This document shows, piece after piece, positions 1 to 11,923 of a DNA stretch of 64,000 nucleotides. Source of the DNA: Macrolepiota albuminosa (lineage: Eukaryota; Basidiomycota; Agaricomycetes; Agaricales; Agaricaceae); the NCBI GenBank assembly GCA_027475525.1, contig JAMWFC010000054.1, positions 1,852,468 through 1,916,467 on the forward strand. The letters run 5' to 3'. Made by a program: the position numbers and the translations under genes. Below the pieces are notes generated by a model. It saw only the letters and a program-made list of their open reading frames with translations. It was not told the DNA's origin and did not search any database. How positions within the stretch are numbered: the stretch's first letter is position 1; each line of letters starts with the position of its first letter.

Positions 1-636
1 AGTATTTAAATCGTAGATGACTCAGGAAACATTCTTCGCCTTCCCTGTCAATCCCACAACTCAGATACACGATTCTCAAGATTGCTCAGTATGATCAGGA
101 TATTAAAGACATCGCGGAAAAACTCTAGCCAGCATATATCGCGTTCGACAGGAACATTCATTTCGCCAAGAAGTGCATAATGCAGATAGAAATCCTGGAT
201 TTCTAACCTTCCTAAAGTCAATGGCCTCTCTTAACATTATTGAATTCCTTAGTCAAACAGAGGACGGGAGTCTGTCTTTACTCTCTCTGCCAACCTGGGT
301 TTCATACTTGGCCGCTACTAATGGCAAAAAGTCTCTCCTCACCACCTTAGTCTCACGTTGTTATCCATTACGACTTTGAGACGCGTAACATCTTTGCGAC
401 CCCTGACTTATGATCGTTCTCTGTGAGTGGAATAACTTTGGGGCGATTCGAGGACAAACGACCCTGCACCTAGAAAACCGACATGTATGACTCTTTCTGC
501 TGGTGTCGCAAGCTGACTCCTAGAATATGCAGCGTGTAAGTAAGGTATTAGCGAAGGGACGTCTGATGTGCGCGAGGAAGGTCGCGGTCAGCGCGGGCAA
601 GCGACGATGAAATCTCGACTTAGTTCACGCGGGGAA

Positions 637-723
637 CTGGAGTTCAACGGAAGAAGTTTTAATTGTATATCATACGGACAGAATGTAACTATTGTGCTCA
701 CCTGGAGTTCAACGGAAGAAGTT
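637..723. repeat. 22-bp direct repeat
   Basis: A perfect 22-bp word beginning CTGGAGTTCAACGG occurs at 637-658 and again at 702-723, an offset of 65 bp. The second copy forms part of a hairpin (703-731). The offset differs from the 77-bp family elsewhere. Confidence 0.8.
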
Positions 724-731
724 GAACTCCA
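703..731. repeat. Perfect 11-bp inverted repeat with 7-nt loop
   Basis: TGGAGTTCAAC (703-713) is the exact reverse complement of GTTGAACTCCA (721-731), with GGAAGAA between. It could be a protein-binding dyad, a hairpin in a transcript or a mobile-element end. No neighbouring gene suggests which. Confidence 0.7.
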
Positions 732-2201
732 TGTGGGCTAACATGAATTGAAAAACTACTATTCTTTGCTGCTGTTAGCGTCTGCGGGTCCGCGATAAGA
801 TGACGACTGAGGAACCAATGCGTAAGCGCAAGTGTGCACTTTCGTCAGGTATCCTAGGCTTGGGTAAGTCAACTATTCTATAGATACATCCAGACACTCA
901 CCCTTATCCGACTGAGGGTGTCATTTATATGTGTTTCCTTGAAGCTAATCGAGATGGAGGTGTGTCCCCTTCCAGGTCATGCTTACAGTCTAACAGTTGG
1001 CTGACTGGTTGGGTGTACTTTTACTCTGTTACTCAAATACTGGTTCATCTGCCACTCGGACGAGAAAGACTCCATATTTCCTTATCCGCTTCCAGGTCAA
1101 TGTCATTGGTGTCCCCCACAATATGCTTTCCTATCTTACTTACGCTTCTTCATCAAGGATCTTCAAACATTCGATGACATTCTCTTGCCCTACCCATTAT
1201 TCACTGTCTGGTTTGCACATAAGTTTGCTTTTGGATCCCTCTCTATAAGAGCCGAGTTTGTTAGACAGAAGTTCCCAGTCCGCCCGTTCCTTCCCCTTTT
1301 TATGAGGTTTCCTCCTTTTGTGATGTCTATTCATCGCCTGTATACGCAGCAACTTATTTCTATCTAGCACATCTGCTCACGATATTTCGTGCTGTGCGTC
1401 CTGTTTTTCCCTTCCCTACTGCGGGTGTGTCGTTTCACTATCAAGATTTCTTATACTGGTATTGAGGGTATTTGTGTGCCTTCGAGTAGAAATGGATGTT
1501 TCTACGTCTATAGGGACGCATCGTAGTCTGTGAGTAAGTCCCTTTGTACTGGCGGATTCAATTCTGTATCATCCATGCAAATCCCTCCACAGTCGCGGAG
1601 ATTGATTTCCCTACCCTTTTATTGCAAGTCTCCTGGCTGTTTGTGGATAGTCTTATCTAGGGAACGTTTTATACGTTCGCCTGTTAACTTGCTCACGTTC
1701 CACTTGAGTCATCTTGTTGGCTGCAGTTTCGATGTCGTGATCAAAATTGCTCAGTAGGTCTTCTTTTTATGCTCGGGGGTCCTGGGGCTTGCTGACGGCC
1801 AGTCATTGCAGAAATATATTGGGCCACTTCTGATTCTGGGCATGCTATTTACATGTATATCTAGGGGCTCGCCGGACTCTGCCCTCTATTGTGGGAGTGT
1901 CGTCATTTCAATTGGCCTGAGGCTTGGCAGCATCCACTTCCATTTCAGTAGGCATCGACGGTGATTCTCAGTACTCGAGGGAGGTCTCAAGTCGTATTCT
2001 GTCTTCCACAGCTAACATTGAATTTGTAGCCACTGCCTTGCGATGTTCTGAAGTGTCTGAGCGCTCCCTGCCACACGCCCGGGCTCAGCAGGATGGACTA
2101 AACATTGTACACAGGTGATCTGAATCAATTTGATCATCGATCAACAATGATCATTTTCGGTTCTTGAAAGAAACGACAATCACCATTCATTCCTACTCAG
2201 A

Positions 2202-4327
2202 ATGGCGAACTTCTTGCATGCACCGCGCCCTGCAACCTTCTGCACCCATAACTTGGGTACTGTCGTGATTTCGTTGTGAAATGATATATCCATTCACCTA
2301 TAGCTCCCAGGTGGTCGTAATTACGATTACACCAACATTTACAGCCCTGACAAACCCGGAGAAGAGGCAAAGGAGAATGCGCGTGTGTGGAATGTCTATC
2401 TTGACGAAGCAGAGAATCATGATGTAGATATGATCGAAGGCTTTCGAAACATCATTGACGGTCTCCTTGTCTTTGTGAGTATATTGATGGACATATATTC
2501 CCAAATGTCTTCCTGATTCAAGATAGGCTGCACTCTTCTCGGCAGTAGTCACAGCGTTTGTCGCTCAAACATCCCAAACACTCCGACCAGATAACGCGCA
2601 GATTATGGTGTCTCTCCTCGTCGAAACCAACCAATTATTGAGAGCCGCCGGAAATAGAACGAGCATAAATGCCGTGCCTGCAGCATCTCTAGGTCCCAAA
2701 AGCCGGACGTACACGTCTACAGATGTATGGGTAAATGGACTCTTTTTTACCAGTCTCTCTCTCTCGTTATCGACTGCCCTTCTGTCTGTTCTAGCCAAAC
2801 AATGGATCCAAGTTTGTTATTCTTTCGCCCTCTTCTAAGTCATCTAACACCAGTGAACAGGCTTATACTGCGACGGTTTCTGGGGACACCAAAACCCGTG
2901 CTTTAATGCGCCAATTCCGCTTTGAGGGACTTGTGAAATGGAAACTTGGTGACATCATTGAGAGTCTCCCGTTAATTCTACATTGCTCCGTCGCCGTTTT
3001 CCTTGTTGGACTAGCTCTCTATGTCTCACAAATTTCCCGTCCAATATGTGGAGTCGTTGCTGGGATCACTGCTCTCACGTTTCTCTTTTACTTCGCATCC
3101 TCAATGCTCCCCGCATTTGATATGGCCTGTCCCTACCGCACCCCCTTCATGTTCCCTCTAGCTCAGCTTCTATTCTTCGCTTTTCGCATGGCAAGGTGGA
3201 ACTGCTTCCGCCTCTGGTATATGCTTACCGACGAGCCCGATTTCGAAATTCGACTACCACCGTTACGGCCATCATCGGTGCAACAACAGCCTTTGAGAAT
3301 GGCAGAGCACAATACAGTGTTGGAGCAATCACCTTTTGATGGTCGTCTTGCTCACAACTCCTTGGGCTGGGTTTACAACCACTCATCTAACCGCTTGGTC
3401 AAAGAAATTGTCGTTGAAGGGACTTGTGGTTTGCTTGATGAGTGGTCTTCACTTAAAGAATGGTGTTCAGACCTTCCTCCCAGTAAATCTCTCAACTCGA
3501 GCTCAGGAAATAGTTATCTTCTCTCTGCAATCAGATATTCTTTATTGAGATTGCCAGATACGTATGCAGCATCTTCCATGGAGGACGAGATTGGGAAGAG
3601 CAACAAATATGGCCGCCTGATTGTAGCTTTCATGAGGGCCTATTCTTTTGAAAATTTACTAGATAAATGTACTGCTAGTTCCAGGGACTGGCAAGAACAG
3701 ATCAAGACCGCGCTGCTTGAAGCTTATAAAGCAGCACTTGGAGACAGGCGTCATGTCCTGTCTCGGTGGCTCCTGGATTTGGGCGGTCCCAACCTATTTC
3801 GATCTGGCAGTGAATGGAGTGCGAGGTTCTTGCTTCCATGTGCAAATGCCGGGGATGCAAAAGACTTTCGTGAATTAGTACATCGAGGAATAGACCTCAA
3901 TTGTCGTGATTCTGATGACTGGACCGTTTTGCATCATGCAGCATTCGCAGGCAATCTGGACGCGGTGGTTTTCCTTATTGAACAAGAGCCTGCTCTGATC
4001 TCTGCTCCGGCGGACATGGTATATACTACCTCAGCATGGACAGCTCTTGATGCTGCCGCTTGGAATGGTAAACCTGATGCAGTGGCATACCTTTTTGATC
4101 ACGGTGCCAAATCATTATTTCACAGTGCGCTCTACTGTGCTATTGGGGATGTGAATAGACTTCACAATGTAGAGCTCTTGCTTGACCACGGATGGGATAG
4201 AACGGTCAAGGATACTGAAGGGAAGACGTTGCTTGATATTGCACACAGCGAAGGTGACGACGCACTTGCCAACCACTTGGAGCGTTACCAAACGGTCAGG
4301 CTCTCCCCATATGGGATGACACCATGA
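2202..4327 (+). CDS. DUF6535 membrane protein with C-terminal ankyrin repeats (copy A)
   Basis: Four exons fit well: 2202-2256, 2311-2474, 2527-2811 and 2861-4327, giving 656 residues with all introns GT-AG. Residues about 20-260 are a DUF6535 domain: an acidic start with N-Y-D-Y-T and W-N-V-Y-L-D-E-A, then four likely membrane segments (the LLVFAALFSAVV hairpin, a segment ending in AKQWIQ, and a tight pair near 200-240). A middle helical region follows, then ankyrin-type repeats from about 495 to 640 (for example VLHHAAFAGNLDAVVFL and ALDAAAWNGKPDAV). DUF6535 proteins are greatly expanded in Agaricomycetes and their function is unknown. The likely topology is a membrane anchor with a cytosolic ankyrin scaffold. 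A close paralog with the same exon phases lies at 58376-60511. The start was chosen because both copies share the first exon. Confidence 0.88.
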
Positions 4328-4846
4328 ATCAAGGACCCATAGATTCGCCTCGCTTCTTCCCACATGACAGTCCATCATCGACATCTGCACCTTATAGGCT
4401 TCCTTGCCCACTCTTGCCTCCTCTTTCTCGTTCTCAACTAGCGTGAAAGAGTATGCACTGCTGGGATGATTCAGAGCGCAGGTAAGGCGAGCTGGTACGA
4501 GAGTTTCGTGAGCACGAGGGAGGGGTATGTAATATGCACGAGGAATTGTCTGGCGGCTCGTGTTCTTGGGGTGATTGCGAGGAGGAATGAGGGAGAATGA
4601 GGGGATGGAAGGAGGGGATGGAAGGAGGAGAGGGAGAAACTTGGGGTCTGCTGGAGAAGGAGAAGGATAGGGATAAAAGGAAGCCAGCTGGGAGTGTGAT
4701 GGGGTTGGGGCAGGGGTCGAAGGCGATGAGTATCGGAGGTAATCAGTAGGGATGGGGAATAGTTTGGTTATCACTGTCCCCGCCCTTGTCCTCGTTCCCG
4801 CCTCTACCTGTACAGTCTCCGCCTTTGCAGTAGTATAATTACTCAT
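4115..4846 (-). CDS. Doubtful hypothetical protein, antisense to the DUF6535 gene end
   Basis: An uninterrupted 243-codon frame. The first half is rich in Pro and Ser (TPAPTPSHS, PYPSPSPADP), the second more mixed. Its last third lies antisense to the ankyrin exon of the DUF6535 gene, so that part may be open only as a shadow. No domain is recognised. It may be the 5' part of a small gene ending near 4330, or no gene at all. Confidence 0.2.
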   Translation of the reverse strand: MSNYTTAKAETVQVEAGTRTRAGTVITKLFPIPTDYLRYSSPSTPAPTPSHSQLASFYPYPSPSPADPKFLPLLLPSPPSIPSFSLIPPRNHPKNTSRQTIPRAYYIPLPRAHETLVPARLTCALNHPSSAYSFTLVENEKEEARVGKEAYKVQMSMMDCHVGRSEANLWVLDSWCHPIWGEPDRLVTLQVVGKCVVTFAVCNIKQRLPFSILDRSIPSVVKQELYIVKSIHIPNSTVERTVK

Positions 4847-5046
4847 CCCCCGGTCTATCTGTCCCCTCCCGCAACCGCAATCGCACTATCAGTCTCTGCT
4901 TCGGCACACTATCAACAAACCTCTTTCACAGTTGTCAAGATACCAGCTCCATCCTTCCTTATCGTCGTCCACATCCTCCTCAGCCCGGCCGGCGTTTCTC
5001 CCGACTTCCCCGCCCAAGGCCACGAACGTCGTTCTATCCACCACCA

Positions 5047-5373
5047 ATGAGCGATCCGTATGCGAGTTTGGAGATGTCGACAGTCATCGTGCATAATCTC
5101 CGAATAGCACAAATAGCACAAATGCCTATGTACCCCGTAACCCGGGTATCAGGCATATCAGACCCACCGAGGCGTCGAATCAGCATGTGGGGTAACGAGT
5201 ATGCCCAGCTGCAGTGGCAAAATGGGTTTCCCTCGCCTGCGGTGGGTCAGCAGCGCCAGGGATACCAGTGTGGGCATGGGTATGGGGGTGACACGTTTGT
5301 TAGACCTGGTTTTGGGAAGAATGAGTGGTGGTCTGGACGTGTTCAATATAAATTGTGGAATATTATGAATTAA
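5047..5373 (+). CDS. Doubtful small hypothetical protein
   Basis: A 108-codon frame with a Gly/Trp-rich second half. No membrane segment, signal peptide or known domain is seen. Antisense frames of similar length overlap it. No splice signals clearly tie it to a larger gene. Confidence 0.18.
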   Translation: MSDPYASLEMSTVIVHNLRIAQIAQMPMYPVTRVSGISDPPRRRISMWGNEYAQLQWQNGFPSPAVGQQRQGYQCGHGYGGDTFVRPGFGKNEWWSGRVQYKLWNIMN

Positions 5374-5674
5374 TGTCTAAACCTTTGTGATTGAGGGAAC
5401 TTTGTAGAATTCTGTATTGAGTGTATTGTAATAAGACGTAAGTTAAATATGTACTCAGAGTGAGTAACCACAAAGTGGTTTACAACTGAGGTTAGAGAGG
5501 AGTAGCCGAAAAATTGTAAACTATTAGTACAAAAAAGGAACTATGACGAAATGGCTAGAGATCCGATATCTCAACAGAGTGCTTTACCGCTGCCGGGTTT
5601 AACAGCGACAACACAGTTGACCATACGCGTATCTCGGCTTCTGGTGATGCATACTTTGGACTTGAAGATGTGTA

Positions 5675-5829
5675 TTTGTGTATGGGGTTTCCAGTGTGTG
5701 GATTCAAGCAATTTATGTTGTTAGGGAATCGAGATCGTTCTTTGGAGACACTTTGTGTATGGGGTTTCCAGTGTGTGGATTCAAGCAATTTATGTTGTTA
5801 GGGAATCGAGATCGTTCTTTGGAGACACT
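5675..5829. repeat. Perfect 77-bp tandem duplication (1 of 18)
   Basis: Bases 5675-5752 recur at 5752-5829 with an offset of exactly 77. It lies just downstream of the F-box gene. Interpreted as two contig ends abutted without trimming a 77-base overlap. Confidence 0.95.
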
Positions 5830-5866
5830 CAATATCGTCTACAATGGTTCAAGAAAGATAGCAACT

Positions 5867-7778
5867 TTAATAGTCGTCAAAGTCATAATCATCATGTATA
5901 TACGGCTCAAAATCATCATCCATTTCCTCAGTCCCCCCATACTCAGAATACCCGAAGTCTTCGTCATGAATATCGTAATCGGAGGCAGACCTATCATCGT
6001 CTCGAATCCCGATCCACTCCACTCGGTCGATGATGTCCCTTAGGCGCTCGAGATATATGCTACTATCACCAGCACAATTCTCTAGACTGAGGGAGTCAAG
6101 AGACAAACCAGCCTTTTTTCGAAGCTCGAAACAGGATGACATAAATTCCGCGACACTGATGAACGAATCGTCGGTATTATGCTCTACAGTAGGAGCGCGA
6201 TCTAAGAGGCATTGAAGCATCGTTATATTCCGTAAAGCTGGAAAGGTCATGCGAGCAGGCTGAGTATCAGCCATCGATTTGTTAGCCAGATCACGATGAA
6301 GCACGCGGAGAAAGTTGCTTGGGAACAACCATATCCGGAGATCCCGTAGTTGAGGAAGATTACCGAAGAATATCCATGAATCTTGCTCCAGAGGACGATC
6401 GACCTCGAGCGATATCAGTTGGTCCAGGCGCAGTGATTGCCACAGAAATTCCACTTCGACAAGTCTGATATTAGAGAAACCTATGTCAACTGTTGGTGGG
6501 TCGCCGAACGATGGTACCTGTGTTGTATCTTTGAACTTCCACCATCGAATCGAATGACCACCCAAATTAAGAGACAAGTTCGAGCCTTCAATGTATCTGT
6601 TAAGCTTTCCTGCAAGTTCCTGTGCCAGAGACCTCGACATTTCCTGTATATCTTGTATGTGGAGATGTATTGAACAGGCTTTCTGTGAGAATACGATGTG
6701 GTTCAAAAGAATGCAGTAGGACAAGTTGCCTGTGAGTGTGACACATTCGAGGTGTCCCAGGATTACCGGGTCAATACCATGTAGTATAGATGGATCACCA
6801 AGACCCATCAATCCCTCTCTCTTCTGTATAATGAGAGACTCAAGATGAGAAGTTTGTCGCAGTATAGTTAGGAGCTGATACAATGATGGGTTTGTTTGTT
6901 GAGGGAGATTTAGTAATGTGAGTGACCGAAGATTTCTGAAGTCAACAAGCTCGGGATCCCATGCCATCCCACATTCTTCCAACACTAGATACCGCAGTCG
7001 TGATGACATGGTAAATAGTTCGTATGGAAGCTTGTCTTGTTCAGACTGTCGAAGCAGCCGGACTTCGAGTCGTTCGATCATTGGTGCAGGCTGCTCAAGT
7101 AATGAGAGAATACTAGTATATTCGCTACTGGACCTGTCGTGGTCGGAGAGGAGACCAAAAGTCGACAACGAGTGAAGCGTGAGGTTTTTGATGCGTGGTA
7201 GATGGAAACGGAGAATTTCTGTTAAAGTTTTGTACGAACGTGTACATTCTCCGGTGCTCGTGATGTTCAATGGTCCTTGATACGTGACCGTCAAAGGAGC
7301 TGGATTAGAGCGTAGAACCATTTCTCGAGCCCATGGTGGATATTTAAGCGAAATGTATGACCACAAATTGGGAGTAGCCAACGCCACTTCGCGCCAGTGG
7401 CTGCACACATGAGACACAGATTTTATCCAGTCTATGTGTCCCATATCCAGAGAGTCATTAGAGAATTCGGCTCGACTCTCAGCGCATCTGACGACTTCGC
7501 CGAAGATGGCGCTAAGTATTTCAGAAGGAATACGACAAGTGATAGTGAGCGCATTGCGACACCGTTTATAGTAGCGAGTGATTATCTCGCAGCCTTTGAT
7601 TTGGCGTCGAATATACGCATCGGCTATGCTTCTACTGGCTGCAGTTGGAAATGGGCCTTCAGCCTGGGAATCTGCAAAGTGAAGAAAATCTGCGTCTGTT
7701 GGTGATACATGCCTATCTATCAGCGTTAGATGTCAATATTGGTTGAGTACGTCTACCTTGTATGTTATCCAAAGCCAT
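5867..7778 (-). CDS. F-box protein with leucine-rich C-terminal region
   Basis: Exon 1 is 7757-7778 (MALDNIQ) and exon 2 is 7716-5867, joined by a 40-nt GT-AG intron; the sum is 623 residues. An N-terminal F-box-like core reads IPSEILSAIFGEVV, followed by the usual VSHVCSHWREVALATPNLW motif of agaricomycete F-box proteins. The rest holds degenerate leucine-rich segments (LRYLVLEEC, LRSLTLLNLP, LESLIIQKR) and ends in a very acidic tail with Asp/Tyr runs. Such proteins bind Skp1 through the F-box and choose substrates for SCF ubiquitin ligases; the substrate is unknown. The downstream ATG near 7444 lies after the F-box, so the upstream exon is preferred. These genes form large, fast-evolving families. 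Confidence 0.85.
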
Positions 7779-8622
7779 AATCACGATCGTTGCGGTGGTC
7801 ACTTGTGCTTCAGTTTAGTTGTTGACAACTCAATCTCGTCCACAAGTGATTAGATAAGATGCGGCTTTGTCCTCGACTTTGAGGACACGAACGTATGCGG
7901 AACTCTAGTCCTCCCAAGGCTCGCTCTCTGATCGCGATTAATGGTTGTGCATGACTACATAGATGAGTGTCTAAACAAGACACGCGAGGCGAGGATCGGG
8001 GTTGTTGTTCCAAGAATTCCATTTTCTATGCTTTGACAGCAGATATATGGGATTTTAGATAAACTCCAGCACGTACAGCGCATTACCTTGGGAGACCCCA
8101 TTAAGCAAAAACCCATTCTAGAGGACTTCCATCTGGCAAAATATGATAAGTAGGTCTAACGTTGTATCCCTCTACACTTACGGTGCCGTCGTGATGCGAG
8201 GTATCAAGTTCCACAAAACTTCCGAATTCATCGCTCAACGTCAAGAAAAACGCAACGATATGACCGCTCGTGAAGACATGAATTCTTCCATTCAAAGGGT
8301 TCGTGGATCGACGTTCAGCAAGCGTGTACGAAATGTGGTATGGACGTGATTAAATATTTAAACTGAAGATGACAGAATCGCTTTTAGGCGACGTTCTTCG
8401 CCCTCCGTCCAACATCCCACGACTTGACACGATTCGCAAGATATTCGCACCACTCCCTCCGGAAATCAATCTCTCGATGATGAAATTAAAGGCGTCCGAG
8501 GAACTTGTAGCAGTACAATTCAGACTAGACAGTGTATACACGAATATCACACTGGACGTGGCTCAGAACTATGAGAAGGACGATTGCTTTAAATCGCATC
8601 CTACACCCATGTCGCGACTGAC
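7779..8622. other. Spacer before the broken aldo/keto reductase copy
   Basis: Only short frames on both strands. A 120-codon + frame at 8369-8728 runs into the pseudogene out of phase and is not believed. The piece 8345-8460 is distantly similar to the first 100 bases of the window. Confidence 0.45.
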
Positions 8623-9226
8623 ATGTCCTTCGGAAATCATATTATCCTCTCCAATGGTGCTAAACTTCCCTAATCAGCTTGGGGACATGGCTGTCCACGC
8701 CCAAGGAGTTCGAGAAAGCTGTACATAGCTTTCACCTCCTTGCACTGGACAACAGCGAAGGTACCATCACCTCGACCTCACGATGAGCTATGAGAATAGG
8801 GATGAGGTTGGCGCTGCTGAAGGTCATTCCATCCGTCGTCATATTTACAGTGATTGGGAAGCCACAGCTCACGGATAATTGGATCGTTTTAAAGGTCGCG
8901 AAGAAGCTCAATGTGACGCCGGCCTAGGTTCTCGTCGCATGAGATGCATAATTCGGTTATTCACAAGGGCATTAAACAGGAACGCATTATCTCGAACTTC
9001 AAGCAGGTTGAGCTGAGCAAAGAGGACTGTGAAAAGATCAGTTCACTCGGCCATAACAATTATACCCGGTACGTCGATGATTTTGTCCGAGCAAGAGAAG
9101 AGCTTTTTGATGATGGTATGCTGTAGATTCAATATCCAGTTCACGTATAAGCCTAAGTGGGACGTCAATATTTTCGACGAGCCTGTCGAAAAGCAGGCGG
9201 CATTCAGGTCGAGCAGCAAAATCTAG
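8623..9226 (+). pseudogene. Truncated aldo/keto reductase pseudogene
   Basis: It aligns to the intact gene at 11924-13310. The start (MSFGNHI) is kept but a stop replaces the Gln after AKLP at codon 17. Sequence then jumps from the end of the 'VIPSVV' segment straight to the 3' end of the next-to-last intron, so the exons holding the catalytic Lys and His are missing (about 650 bp deleted). The last two exons are well preserved and end in the same FRSSSKI. This copy has a single 77-bp unit where the intact copy shows two, an internal control for the duplication artefact. Confidence 0.85.
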
Positions 9227-9286
9227 TAATTGTGAACACAGTGTCCCGAAACAAGCATAAGAAATGGTCCTGCAGCTGTATAAATG

Positions 9287-9514
9287 TTATTTGTCATTAT
9301 GGATTGTTACCCAGTTGGCATTGATCATGAATGTTTCTCGAAACAGAGATATTTTTGAAGTTGCCAAAAGTTCATGTGTGTGACCGCACAGCTGGTCCGT
9401 GCGCGACATCGCAGACGATAAATACTCCGTCTCGACACATATACAACTCATACTTACCTTGATGGCACAAGCCCCTTCATGTACCCGGGTTTGTGGGCCA
9501 TGGAGACTCTCCAT
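9287..9514 (-). CDS. Unidentified open frame conserved in the duplicated flank (copy 1)
   Basis: A 75-codon frame starting MESLHGPQTRVHEG, also found at 13381-13599. Inside it is a textbook 5' splice site, AAG then GTAAGTATGAG, at about 9463-9453. Upstream of that site another frame stays open for about 70 codons and ends in KPGYMKGLVPSR. So this may be the exon/intron edge of a larger minus-strand gene or element, not a protein on its own. No family is recognised. Confidence 0.25.
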   Translation of the reverse strand: MESLHGPQTRVHEGACAIKVSMSCICVETEYLSSAMSRTDQLCGHTHELLATSKISLFRETFMINANWVTIHNDK

Positions 9515-9649
9515 AGCACGGCGACCTTGTCCATACAGGGAGTGTCTGCGGCTTGTATGGGCTTCGGCTCATGCACCGTCTCAATATTTTCCTGTCCTGC
9601 TCCGGCCACTCTGGCTGGGCAGGCGCTTTTTTTTTCGCTTTTGCATCGT

Positions 9650-9662
9650 CCTAACCCTAACC
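9650..9662. repeat. Telomere-like CCTAACCCTAACC (copy 1)
   Basis: Two units of the fungal telomere repeat CCCTAA, 15 bp inside the end of the segmental duplication. Too short to be a telomere. It may mark a past break-repair or be chance inherited in both copies. Confidence 0.55.
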
Positions 9663-9677
9663 TCAGTGCGTGAGATA

Positions 9678-11923
9678 ATTTCTAAATAATAAATGACTCG
9701 GATCAGCTGATCCGTTGCGTCACCAAAGTTGTTTCCTATTTACTCCTAACGTAACGCATACTATTGGGTCCATAGTATTTCAAAACTTATTTGAAACCGT
9801 GAATATCACAACATCGACACTACCTTTTCCGTTGGACTTTTGGTCAATATGATAGTGTCTCCTCTTTCCTTCTGCAATGTTACGTTGACAAAAAATGAGC
9901 AGCTGGGTGTGTTGGAACGAACCCGGTTGTGGAGGTCCCAGGTTGTTTCAGAAATTTTGTCACACATTGTATGCCCTGAAGTGTTACTATATACATAATC
10001 AATAATGATACAATAAATATCCATATCTAGCACCTCTAACTCTTTGACTTCTCTAATCATTTATAAAATTAATATCAACTATTCAGCAATGTTACAAGCT
10101 TGAGAATCAGGTTGCAGCTTTGCATGCTCAACTTGAGTTTGCATAGGCACAATGAAATTCTGTCAAAGTTTGTGTGGTTTTTACAATATGTGAAATTTTC
10201 CAATTTTTGTAATCAAGCCAAGCCAGGCCAAAGAATCAACATTTCTGCTTGTGTTATGACTTTAGATAAGGAATTGAGAGAGGCAGTAAGAAAATTGGTC
10301 AAATATGAAGAAAGGAAGAAGATAAAAAAAGCACTAGAGATGCAACTGAAAAGGAGGATTTTATATAACAGACAATGATAAGTGCACAAATAATATTTAT
10401 TGAATCATTTGTATTAAAGAACAAGATAAAACTGCAAGCCCTCACTTCTGTTAAATACAAATGAATTCAATTCATGTATTACAACAACTATATTGTGTGT
10501 GATACCTGTTAAATGCAAATAAACTGTCTAAGAGTTAGATTAAGTGTGGTATAAAGTAGGTATCCAGGACATACCTCAGTCTATGTATTGCAATGACTGA
10601 GATTATCCCAGGTTCTGCTCCAATTTATATCTTCCAACTGTACAGTACATTTTTCCTTTGCAGCAGCAGCATCTATCATGTGTCTAAGATATGTACCACA
10701 ATTCCTCATTCCTGACAACCTCAGTCCTTGACTTGCCTATCACAGGAACAAAGGCTAGCTGACTTATAACAATGTATCAAAAATGAGTTCAATCAATGTT
10801 CAGAGTTGAAAGACAAGGCACAATTTTTAGAATTATTCAAACAATTACAAAAACAATTTGCACCAACAAATAATGACACTGCAGCAAGATTTGATAATGC
10901 TTTAAAGTTGCAGCCACTATTATAATACCATTGCCTCAATAACATGGCTGCTTCTTCACTGTGCTCTATATATCCAATCCTCCCTCATCCTCTCTCTTCT
11001 TTAACTTATTTTTGAAAATTCTACAGCACTCACATCAATATTTCATCTTCTTCTATAGCTTATACCATCATTGTAATTTGTACTATGATTGATTATTTAC
11101 ATCTTTTTGTCTATTTGTAAAATGTATGCACTATACATCACTCACCCCTCATCCAGACTACAGAAGTCATGCTTGGATCAAAATGTACAGTCGAGGAAAC
11201 TTTTTGGACATATCATCTTCATAGATAACTCACTTTTCAAAAAAATCAACATGTTACCAAAATCTGTACATGTACATCTTAAGAGCTTTGCATGTTCGAA
11301 TCATGTCATGTCAATGGTCTGAAAAGTCATTACGTCTTCGTCTCGGAGCTTCTGTATAGCTTCCATTTTTGGTCTGCGTGTTTCTCTTTTTGGTCTATGT
11401 GTTACATTGACCAAACACAAGGGGGTGTTGTAGGATTCGAAATGATCATTTTTTTCTACCTGAACAGTTGGCAAGAAATTGCCTAGGTAGAATATTAATA
11501 ATGAGTCCTGGTTACCCACATCAACATAAAATTTCTTTCTTTCCGTTCGATGATATGTCCTTCCTTCTATCAAAGTTTATACTCGATCAATTTAGCGAGG
11601 AATCAATGTCATTTCTGATGCATTTCTAACACAGCCACTGATTCTTCACGAGTTTCTTTTCCTCGCTTGATCGTTTTGTTATATGCTAATATACGACAAC
11701 TACTCACGATCCGCGATATATCCGAGCCATCCATAAAGTTAGAAGGTTTTCACGCGCGAAGGATGTCCAGCGAAACTTAATAAACTTCGAGAAAAGGACC
11801 TGCATGTGTCAGAAGGACGAATCGAATGCCGGACCGGACCGCAACTCCGGACCGCGACCTCAGAACTATAAAAGAGCGAAGATATCACTTAGAAACGCAT
11901 CCTACGCCTATACCACAACCAAC
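9678..11923. other. AT-rich relic, no intact gene
   Basis: From about 9780 to 11600 the sequence is markedly AT-rich compared with its neighbours and has no long frame; the best is a 92-codon Lys-rich frame at 10100-10378. Composition resembles that of 44.1-44.9 kb and of the transposase fragment at 63.5-64 kb, so a decayed mobile element is likely. No terminal repeats could be defined by eye. The reductase promoter occupies the last 150 bp. Confidence 0.5.
11867..11873 (+). promoter_or_regulatory. TATA box of the aldo/keto reductase gene
   Basis: TATAAAA about 50 bp before the start codon, just after a GC-rich stretch with repeated GGACC/CCGGACC words. Spacing suits a fungal core promoter with a short leader. 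Confidence 0.55.

Larger units (their letters stand above)
1..2201. other. Left flank without a recognisable gene
   Basis: Only short open frames are seen and none resembles a known family. The + strand is pyrimidine-rich from about 950 to 1800, with many stops in all frames. The first 100 bases are distantly similar to 8345-8460, suggesting an old shared relic. Two small repeats near 640-731 are listed separately. No RNA gene is evident. Confidence 0.5.
4328..5866. other. Spacer with only weak open frames
   Basis: No known family is found between the DUF6535 gene and the F-box gene. It holds two doubtful open frames (4115-4846 on -, 5047-5373 on +), listed separately, and one 77-bp duplication at 5675-5829. 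A purine-rich stretch with GGATGGAAGGAGG-like steps lies near 4590-4630. Confidence 0.5.
8851..9677. repeat. Segmental duplication, copy 1 (3' end of reductase plus flank)
   Basis: Nearly identical to 12850-13761 once one 77-bp unit is removed there. It covers the last two exons of the reductase and about 450 bp downstream. Homology stops shortly after a telomere-like word CCTAACCCTAACC at 9650-9662. Confidence 0.85.

Noticed and set aside
8369..8728. 119-codon plus-strand frame before the reductase pseudogene
   Set aside because: Its second half overlaps the pseudogene start in another phase and the first half has no homolog; probably chance.
9560..9640. Possible Pol III small RNA ending in a T run in the duplicated flank
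   Set aside because: The T8-9 run could be a terminator, but no A/B box or known RNA fold was found, and the minus strand shows a better exon-like reading.
10100..10378. 92-codon Lys-rich frame in the AT-rich relic
   Set aside because: AT-rich sequence readily yields Lys-rich frames; no domain or splice signals.
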